Positions 1 through 4,488 of a DNA stretch of 7,648 nucleotides are shown here, piece after piece; position 1 is the first letter of the stretch, and the number at the start of each line of letters is the position of its first letter. A program made the translations under genes and the position numbers. This stretch comes from Desulfobacterales bacterium (GTDB lineage: Bacteria; Desulfobacterota; Desulfobacteria; Desulfobacterales; JAHIVH01): contig JAGVHJ010000355.1 of the NCBI GenBank assembly GCA_020056645.1, positions 1 to 7,648 of the forward strand, read 5' to 3'. The notes under the pieces are model-generated. The model was not told the DNA's origin and did no database searches. It was given only the letters and a program-made list of their open reading frames with translations.

Positions 1-960
1 ATAGCCCTGGGCCGCCCAGGTATCGGGTTGAAATCCAAGTTTCTCCTCAAACCGGTTGATGAAGTCCCGGGTGTTTTTTTCTGAGCTTTTCGGATTGAAG
101 ACCGTTGAGACAACGGTTCCTTCCGCGGCTCTTCCTGCCTCGGAAATGAGCATGGGGGAATCGAGACCTGATCCGCCGATGATCGGTGCGGTGATGCCCA
201 TGTCCCGTATCTGTTTGATCAAAATGGCCGAAGCGGGAAGGGCGCCTGCAATGAAAATGGCATCGAACTGAAAAGTGCTTCTTACCAATGAAATGTCGGC
301 CTTGAAGTCATCCTGCCATGCGAAAAAGGAGCGTTTGGAAACCACGTTGATTCCCTTTTCAACGGCGTTCTCATGCAGAATTTCAGCGAGACGCTTTCCC
401 TCGAAATCCCGTTGATAGAAAATGACCAGATTCTTAAAAGCCTTCCTGGAGATGAACTCCACGATTTGACGACCGGTTTCGTCGTCTGCGGGTATATTGC
501 GAAAGGTGAAATTCTTGCTGTATCGCGTCAGGCTGGGATGGGTCGCCCCCGTGGAGATAAATAGAATTCCGTTCTCCTCATAGGTAATGGAGGCGGGAAT
601 CGCAACGTTTGAATTTCGATGGCCGATAACGGCCGATATATCTGGGTTTGCGGCAATATCTCTGGCCACTTTTTCGCCGGCCCGTTCCTCCCCTGCATCA
701 TCGAAGAAGAGGACTTTCAGCTTCCGATCGAGAGTTCCTCCTCGGGCGTTTATCTCTTCCACTCTCATGGAAACGCCCTCCTTGAAAAAACTCGGGGCAG
801 ACGAAGAGTCCACGCAAGCGATGAGAATGTCGCCGTTCTGATTTGCAATTCTCCGGGAGCGTTTGTCGGGTAATGATTCGTTTGCCGTGCATCCCGCAAT
901 CGTGAGCAGCAGGACAACGCTCATCATCACTACTGAGGCTTTGGGTAAGAAGACACGCAT
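1..960 (-). CDS. ABC-type branched-chain amino acid-like substrate-binding lipoprotein, 3' end outside window
   Basis: Reading leftward from the ATG at 958-960, the frame is open for 320 codons to the window edge, so the C-terminus is missing; family members usually run about 370-400 residues. The N-terminus (MRVFLPK, then a hydrophobic stretch at residues 9-22) ends in the lipobox TIAGC, with Cys24 as the predicted lipidated residue, indicating a membrane-tethered periplasmic protein. The rest follows the LivK/Peripla_BP_6 pattern: VEEINARGG (67-75), FFDDAG (85-90), AVIGHRNSN (110-118), ILFISTGATHPSL (132-144), FRNIPADDETGRQIVEF (153-169), DDFKADI (217-223) and IKQIRDMGI (248-256). Such proteins bind amino acids, amides or related small molecules for an ABC importer or a sensor; the ligand cannot be told here. 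The start follows the SPFH gene by 54 bp on the same strand, with only a weak GGAA as ribosome-binding site. No permease or ATPase gene is visible; they could lie further left. Confidence 0.9.
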   Translation of the reverse strand, partial: MRVFLPKASVVMMSVVLLLTIAGCTANESLPDKRSRRIANQNGDILIACVDSSSAPSFFKEGVSMRVEEINARGGTLDRKLKVLFFDDAGEERAGEKVARDIAANPDISAVIGHRNSNVAIPASITYEENGILFISTGATHPSLTRYSKNFTFRNIPADDETGRQIVEFISRKAFKNLVIFYQRDFEGKRLAEILHENAVEKGINVVSKRSFFAWQDDFKADISLVRSTFQFDAIFIAGALPASAILIKQIRDMGITAPIIGGSGLDSPMLISEAGRAAEGTVVSTVFNPKSSEKNTRDFINRFEEKLGFQPDTWAAQGY

Positions 961-1014
961 ATTCAATTTCCGTAGACCGGCGTTCTTGCATGAGGAGATA
1001 CGCTGCTTCTCTCT

Positions 1015-2028
1015 TTAATTGGAGAAACCGGACGTGTTTTGTTCATCGGTTATATTTTTGTTGGGGTAGATGGTCTCTTCCTCTTCATCCATGGCCGCGG
1101 GCTTTTTTTGAATAAGAATGGGTTCCTTTTCAACCGGAGGTGAATGAAGCGCGTTGGATTCAGTCTTGTTTTCCACCCCTTCGGTCTCGTTGAGAACAAA
1201 ATTTCCGATAACGGGAAACCCCTCCTTGCCATTTCCGATTATTACAACCTTTGCGTTCTGTGATTTGCTGAGTTCAAGCGTCGCTTGGATTCCTTCCCAC
1301 CGCAGGATCTTTTCGGTAAGAGATGAGTTGACGATATCGTTATACTCTTTCATCATATTGGCTTCGATCCGTTTTCTTTCCGCTTCCTTTTTCTGTTTTT
1401 CAATTTTATACAAATGGGCGTCGGCGATATGCTTCTCTTCGATCTTATTCTGGATCGCTTTCTCCACCTGTTCCGGAAGGGTCATTTTTTTGACGATCAC
1501 ATTGTCGACGATGATAAAGCGTTGGGCGATCTGCTCGGTTGCATCATTCAATGACTTTTCAATAATGGTCCGGCCTGTGGTATACACATCTTCGGCATCC
1601 ATCTGACCGATAATCAATCGCAGCACCTGCTCGATTTCCGGTATGACGACCACTGCCGCATAATTCGGTCCTACTTTTTGATGAAGCACACCCAGGAGCT
1701 TATATTCCGGATAGTATCGGATGGAAATATTGAGTTTGATTTTTAGGCCGTTTTTCGACAGCACATCAAATTCATGAGCGATTTCTTGAACCCTTACATT
1801 ATAGATATTCATCGTATCCCAGGGCCAGTTCAGATGAAAACCCTCGGCGTAGACTTTGTCCACAACGGTTCCGCCAAAAAAGAGCCGGTACAAAACCCCA
1901 GCCTCGCCACCATGAACGATAATGAAGATCCGGTTAAAGAGATAAATGCAGATAAAGAGCATGAGGACAGTCGGTATGACGATTGCTGGCAGATTCCGAT
2001 TGACCTTTTCTTTAAAATTTTTCAGCAT
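1015..2028 (-). CDS. SPFH/Band 7 (prohibitin-like) membrane-anchored protein
   Basis: This 337-residue protein has one N-terminal membrane helix (about residues 13-38, AIVIPTVLMLFICIYLF core). A Band 7/SPFH domain follows (about 38-225), with typical elements: a Gly-rich entry (HGGEAGVLYRLFFGGT), EGFHLNWPW (62-70), the strand set VQEIAHEFDVLSKNGLKIKLNIS, and VLRLIIGQMDAEDVYTTGR. A charged coiled-coil-like helix (about 196-235) follows, then the prohibitin-like segment ILRWEGIQATLELSKSQNAK (241-260) and VVIIG. The C-terminal 60 residues are acidic, low in hydrophobics and probably disordered. Family members form ring-like membrane oligomers that organise membrane microdomains or hold FtsH-type proteases; that role is known for the family and only inferred here. 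The start codon has no clear Shine-Dalgarno, but no better start exists upstream. It lies between the DUF697 gene (147 bp upstream) and the binding lipoprotein (54 bp downstream), same strand. Confidence 0.92.
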   Translation of the reverse strand: MLKNFKEKVNRNLPAIVIPTVLMLFICIYLFNRIFIIVHGGEAGVLYRLFFGGTVVDKVYAEGFHLNWPWDTMNIYNVRVQEIAHEFDVLSKNGLKIKLNISIRYYPEYKLLGVLHQKVGPNYAAVVVIPEIEQVLRLIIGQMDAEDVYTTGRTIIEKSLNDATEQIAQRFIIVDNVIVKKMTLPEQVEKAIQNKIEEKHIADAHLYKIEKQKKEAERKRIEANMMKEYNDIVNSSLTEKILRWEGIQATLELSKSQNAKVVIIGNGKEGFPVIGNFVLNETEGVENKTESNALHSPPVEKEPILIQKKPAAMDEEEETIYPNKNITDEQNTSGFSN

Positions 2029-2094
2029 TGTCGGTCTGTTTTTTTAAAAATAACAATTGATAACAGATAGTTAGCATTTTGCTTCATATCGCTG

Positions 2095-2153
2095 TTCCCG
2101 GTGGGAGAGTCCCAAAAATTAACACCGGCCATAAAGATCAATCAGACCGGGAA
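2095..2153 (-). other. Intergenic inverted repeats with two alternative pairings
   Basis: In the gap between the DUF697 and SPFH genes, TTCCCGGT (2095-2102) and ACCGGGAA (2146-2153) are perfect 8-base inverted repeats. An internal CACCGG (2123-2128) can instead pair with CCGGTG (2098-2103). A small TGGGA-gag-TCCCA hairpin (2102-2114) overlaps. In the leftward transcript these pairings exclude each other. No T-tract follows, so this is not read as a terminator; it could be a processing or stability element. Confidence 0.35.
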
Positions 2154-2175
2154 AAATGGATTCAATCAATTTTTT

Positions 2176-2703
2176 TTATCGAGCGACGTCTTCTTTTTTC
2201 TTCAAATTGGATACGACCTGTTGCCCTTCCTTAAACATGGCCGCATAATACTCTTTTACAGCTTCGGGATTGAAATTGAGGAATGTTCCACCAGATTCAA
2301 AGTGCTGAATGAAGACCTTGCCGACAGCATATGTGGAGGCCCCGGATATGGCGGGCATCACCAGCGCGCCTGTGGTCTGCCCGATAATGGGAATGGTTTT
2401 CACAATGCTGGTGAAAAGTCCGGAAAAGGCTACCGGCAAACCGCTTCCTATGAGGCTCGCAAGGATGTTCGTCGCCTTATCTTTGAAAAAAGATACTTGA
2501 TAGTGTTGCGTTAGTTTTCTAAGCATGTTCAGTTGGACTCCCGTCAAGGCCATCAGGTCGACAAGAGGCAGGGGAACAAGCCCCACCGCCATCGAGCCGA
2601 TAACATGCTTTTTTACGATTTCATTGGGATTTGAAACCTCTTCCGGTTGTTGCTCTTTTTCATTCGCTACTTCTTCCCCTGCTGTTTTTTCTTTTTTTTC
2701 CAT
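2176..2703 (-). CDS. Stand-alone DUF697 family membrane protein
   Basis: The protein has 175 residues. After a charged Lys/Glu-rich N-terminus (1-28), it shows the DUF697 signature: VKKHVIGSMAVGLVPLPLVD (30-49), then LTGVQLNMLRKLTQHYQVSF (53-72). Hydrophobic glycine-rich segments follow (about 80-104 and 105-128, including GSGLPVAFSGLF and IPIIGQTTGALVMPAISGA), and a hydrophilic end (145-175). DUF697 is often fused to or placed beside Era-like GTPase domains and is thought to associate with membranes; its molecular function is not settled. No GTP-binding motif is present here, so it is the domain alone. The start is well supported by GGAGG at 2710-2714, six bases before the ATG. It is the first gene of the leftward group with the SPFH and lipoprotein genes, suggesting a joint membrane-related job (inference). 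Confidence 0.88.
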   Translation of the reverse strand: MEKKEKTAGEEVANEKEQQPEEVSNPNEIVKKHVIGSMAVGLVPLPLVDLMALTGVQLNMLRKLTQHYQVSFFKDKATNILASLIGSGLPVAFSGLFTSIVKTIPIIGQTTGALVMPAISGASTYAVGKVFIQHFESGGTFLNFNPEAVKEYYAAMFKEGQQVVSNLKKKEDVAR

Positions 2704-2707
2704 TAAA

Positions 2708-2716
2708 GTCCTCCTT
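2708..2716 (-). promoter_or_regulatory. Shine-Dalgarno of the DUF697 gene
   Basis: On the minus strand this reads AAGGAGGAC, a near-ideal ribosome-binding site. Its GGAGG core ends six bases before the ATG, which fixes the start. Confidence 0.85.
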
Positions 2717-2840
2717 CTGATAGAAGTCGTTTAATTGTAAAAGGCGTTGCTAATGATTGTTGGCCTATGAAGATTTTATTTTCTTAATACTTGTAATATC
2801 TGGGGACGCAAACAAAGGAAAAAATGAGAAACCGTTTTTT

Positions 2841-2856
2841 TACTTTTGAAAAAGTA
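2841..2856. repeat. Perfect 16-bp palindrome at the leftward promoter
   Basis: TACTTTT-GA-AAAAGTA is a perfect inverted repeat with 7-base arms. It overlaps the -10 box and start point of the leftward promoter, the usual place for a repressor operator. The regulator is unknown. Confidence 0.45.
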
Positions 2857-2881
2857 TGCCGAATATTGGATGGGGTGTCAA
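2853..2881 (-). promoter_or_regulatory. Sigma70-like promoter for the DUF697-SPFH-lipoprotein genes
   Basis: On the minus strand a perfect -35 box TTGACA (2881-2876) is followed by a 17-base spacer and a -10 box CATACT (2858-2853), which has four of six consensus bases including the key A2 and T6. Transcription would start near 2846 and give a leader of about 140 bases before the DUF697 ATG. Confidence 0.65.
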
Positions 2882-2912
2882 TATATATCTTTTTTCGTTT
2901 TATGATAGGAAG

Positions 2913-2971
2913 CCTCCATTCCAAATCGTTGGAGGACTAAAATGCATGTCGCTTTCCCCTGCTTTTCGTAA
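2913..2971 (+). other. Possible nine-codon leader ORF with occluded Shine-Dalgarno
   Basis: An ATG at 2942 opens a nine-codon frame (MHVAFPCFS, stop at 2969-2971), preceded by GGAGG at 2931-2935 with ideal spacing. That GGAGG lies in the 3' arm of a hairpin, CCTCCA (2913-2918) with TGGAGG (2930-2935), so it could be masked in RNA. The frame lies upstream of the proposed leuB promoter, so it would need another promoter. It may be chance. Confidence 0.2.
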
Positions 2972-2977
2972 CGAAAA
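2963..2977. repeat. 15-bp palindrome just upstream of the leuB -35 box
   Basis: TTTTCGT-A-ACGAAAA is a perfect inverted repeat with 7-base arms, ending three bases before the TTGACA of the rightward promoter. The position suits an activator or repressor binding site, though no binding protein can be named. Confidence 0.4.
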
Positions 2978-2980
2978 ATC

Positions 2981-3008
2981 TTGACATTTTTTGATGGCTC
3001 TTTATAAA
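2981..3008 (+). promoter_or_regulatory. Strong sigma70-like promoter for leuB
   Basis: A perfect -35 box TTGACA (2981-2986), a 16-base spacer and the -10 box TATAAA (3003-3008, five of six) make a strong promoter. The start point would be near 3015, leaving a leader of about 180 bases before the leuB ATG. Confidence 0.75.
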
Positions 3009-3036
3009 TACTACAGTAAGTTTAGTATATATAAAG
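3000..3036. repeat. 37-bp inverted repeat spanning the leuB -10 box and start point
   Basis: The arm CTTTATAAATACTA (3000-3013) and the arm TAGTATATATAAAG (3023-3036) are inverted copies matching at 13 of 14 positions, separated by nine bases. The arms are centred 23 bp apart, about two helical turns. The element covers the -10 box and expected start, so it looks like an operator for a dimeric or tetrameric regulator rather than an RNA hairpin, since only one arm would be transcribed from this promoter. Confidence 0.55.
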
Positions 3037-3053
3037 TGTGGTTCGATCTAACT

Positions 3054-3170
3054 GACCTCGATTGAGGTCTATTCCAGAACCGGAAACTCGCTTTCCCTCA
3101 TCAGGTGAAAGACGGAAACGATTATCACAAGGCAGCGGCTGGATTGACGATTCAGTTTTTGTCCGCTGTC
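3054..3170 (+). promoter_or_regulatory. Structured leuB leader with three predicted hairpins
   Basis: The leader can form three hairpins in sequence. The first is GACCTC-GATT-GAGGTC (3054-3069). The second is CTTTC/GAAAG plus CCT/AGG around a CATC loop with one bulged T (3091-3111). The third is a long one, GGCAGCGG (3131-3138) with CCGCTGTC (3163-3170), enclosing CTGGAT/ATTCAG (3139-3144 with 3150-3155). It resembles no riboswitch or T-box I know, and no leucine-rich leader peptide is seen. A regulatory RNA is possible but unproven. Confidence 0.4.
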
Positions 3171-3180
3171 GGCTTTTGAA

Positions 3181-3187
3181 AAAGGAG
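3181..3187 (+). promoter_or_regulatory. Shine-Dalgarno of leuB
   Basis: AAAGGAG lies six bases before the ATG at 3194. It decides the start in favour of 3194 over an in-frame TTG at 3062, which lacks a ribosome-binding site and would add 44 non-conserved, charged residues. Confidence 0.85.
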
Positions 3188-3193
3188 TCTATT

Positions 3194-4258
3194 ATGGGAA
3201 AAACGTATAAGATCGCCGTTATCCCAGGCGACGGCACCGGCCCTGAAGTGGTTCGTGAAGGATTAAAAGTTCTCAAGGCCTCATCCAAGAAACATGGCTT
3301 CAGTCTGGATCTCACCGAATTTGATTATGGCGGGGATCGGTATCTGAAAACCGGAGAGGTCCTTCCGGAGACGGCCGCCGATGATTTAAGAAAATTTGAC
3401 GCCATTTATCTGGGGGCCATCGGCCACCCGGACGTGAAGCCTGGAATTCTCGAAAAGGGAATTCTGTTGAAATTACGATTTGAGCTTGACCAATATATAA
3501 ACCTGAGGCCTGTAAAACTCTATCCCGGTGTTGAAACGCCGATTAAAAACAAAGGGCCCAAAGAGATCGATTACGTGGTGGTCCGCGAAAACACCGGGGG
3601 TATTTATACGGGAATTGGCGGCATTTCCATGAAGGGAACCAAGAACGAAGTGGCCATTCAGAGCATGGTTTATAACCGGTTTCAGGTGGAGCGGTGTCTG
3701 CGTTACGCCTTTGAACTGGCTCGGAAGCGGAATAAGAAAAAAACGCTTGCCCTGGTTGGTAAAACCAATGTCCTCACCTTTGTATATGATCTCTGGGAGC
3801 GGGCTTTTCATGAAATAGGAAAGGCGGAATATCCGGATATCAAACGGGATTACTACCATGTGGATGCAACCTGCATGTGGATGGTGAAAAATCCTGAATG
3901 GTTCGACGTCCTTGTCACCGGAAATCTATTCGGCGACATCATCACGGATCTTGGGGCCATCACCCAGGGAGGGATGGGGATCGCCGCCGGAGGAAATATC
4001 AATCCAGAAGGTGTGAGCATGTTCGAGCCAATCGGCGGATCCGCTCCGAAATATACCGGCAAGAACGTGATCAATCCCTTGGCGGCGATCTGTTCGGGAG
4101 CTATGATGCTTGATACTTTAGGAGAAACCAAGGCAGCCGATGAGATTGAACAGGCGGTGATGGAAATCACGGCGAATAAAATGAAAAGCCTTGATGCCGG
4201 GAAAATGGGGTATAGCACCTCGGAAATTGGCGATATGGTCGCAACACAGGTCGCCTGA
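3194..4258 (+). CDS. leuB: 3-isopropylmalate dehydrogenase-type decarboxylating dehydrogenase
   Basis: The 354-residue product is full length for the isocitrate/isopropylmalate dehydrogenase family, cytosolic enzymes that oxidise and decarboxylate 2R,3S-hydroxy acids; LeuB does this in leucine synthesis. It opens with IAVIPGDGTGPEVV (7-20). Substrate residues are visible: Leu91-Leu92 (the pair contacting the isopropyl group in Thermus LeuB), Arg95, Arg105, Arg131, Tyr138 in RENTGGIYTG and Lys190 in GKTNV. Metal ligands are Asp224 in HVDAT plus Asp248 and Asp252 in GNLFGDIITD. The Leu pair favours isopropylmalate over isocitrate. The cofactor loop reads GGSAPKYTG (281-289), with Lys286-Tyr287 where NADP-dependent isocitrate dehydrogenase has Lys-Tyr and Thermus LeuB has Asp-Ile, so cofactor choice is uncertain. 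No other leucine gene is nearby; it has its own promoter, leader and terminator. A related substrate such as tartrate or another malate cannot be excluded. Confidence 0.88.
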   Translation: MGKTYKIAVIPGDGTGPEVVREGLKVLKASSKKHGFSLDLTEFDYGGDRYLKTGEVLPETAADDLRKFDAIYLGAIGHPDVKPGILEKGILLKLRFELDQYINLRPVKLYPGVETPIKNKGPKEIDYVVVRENTGGIYTGIGGISMKGTKNEVAIQSMVYNRFQVERCLRYAFELARKRNKKKTLALVGKTNVLTFVYDLWERAFHEIGKAEYPDIKRDYYHVDATCMWMVKNPEWFDVLVTGNLFGDIITDLGAITQGGMGIAAGGNINPEGVSMFEPIGGSAPKYTGKNVINPLAAICSGAMMLDTLGETKAADEIEQAVMEITANKMKSLDAGKMGYSTSEIGDMVATQVA

Positions 4259-4299
4259 TCGAATCAAGCTGAAAAAGCTACGTTCCAAATAGGTAATAC

Positions 4300-4337
4300 A
4301 AGGGTGGTGAATATTATTTTACGCCACCCTTTTTTTG
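4300..4337 (+). terminator. Rho-independent terminator after leuB
   Basis: AGGGTGGTG (4301-4309) pairs with CGCCACCCT (4322-4330) over nine base pairs, one a G-U pair, with a 12-base loop and a run of seven T at 4331-4337. It lies 42 bp after the leuB stop and isolates leuB from the next gene. Confidence 0.92.
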
Positions 4338-4406
4338 TTTGCCGCTTAGACCATTCATTCTCTCTCCCGCCGGCTTCTCTTCGATGCATGCTTATGCTGA
4401 AACTGA

Positions 4407-4435
4407 TTTACATGATTTTAAAAATCGTGCATGAT
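4407..4435 (+). promoter_or_regulatory. Sigma70-like promoter for the large gene, with palindromic spacer
   Basis: TTTACA (4407-4412, five of six) and CATGAT (4430-4435, four of six) are separated by exactly 17 bases. CATGATTTT (4411-4419) and AAAATCGTG (4421-4429) form a 19-bp palindrome with one mismatch that fills the space between the boxes, a typical operator position. Transcription would start near 4442. The rest of the intergenic stretch 4338-4488 shows nothing firm. Confidence 0.5.
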
Positions 4436-4488
4436 GGGATAAAAATCGCCCCATAATTTTTTTATACAAAAGGTCATATCAGCCGCTC

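Larger units (their letters stand above)
2704..3193. other. Divergent intergenic regulatory region
   Basis: This 490-bp non-coding stretch separates the leftward DUF697 gene from rightward leuB. It contains two divergent sigma70-like promoters, a palindrome over the leftward -10 box, a palindrome before the rightward -35 box, a long inverted repeat over the rightward -10 and start point, a possible nine-codon open frame, and a leuB leader with hairpins. Each is listed separately. I see no tRNA and no recognised riboswitch class in it. Confidence 0.8.

Noticed and set aside
698..991. 97-codon open frame on the minus strand
   Set aside because: It is a shadow in another frame of the substrate-binding lipoprotein gene, whose own frame gives a lipobox and family motifs.
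1154..1606. 150-codon plus-strand open frame
   Set aside because: It lies antisense inside the SPFH gene, has no ribosome-binding site and no recognisable domain.
3062..3193. In-frame upstream extension of leuB from a TTG at 3062
   Set aside because: It lacks a ribosome-binding site, encodes charged sequence unlike the family's N-terminus, and overlaps the leader hairpins. The ATG at 3194 has a strong Shine-Dalgarno and gives the normal family length.
3054..3193. Known riboswitch or T-box upstream of leuB
   Set aside because: None of the conserved sequences of the c-di-GMP, fluoride or T-box leaders I compared from memory is present.
3473..4218. Two minus-strand open frames opposite leuB
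   Set aside because: They mirror leuB codons and have no family signature or start signal.
4434..4452. GG-N10-GC spacing suggesting a sigma54 promoter
   Set aside because: Only the GG and GC pairs match; the surrounding TGGCAC and TTGC consensus bases are mostly absent.
4434..4463. Small hairpin plus T-run before the large gene, read as an attenuator
   Set aside because: The stem has only five base pairs with an 11-base loop, and the proposed start point near 4442 lies inside it, so it would not form in the transcript.
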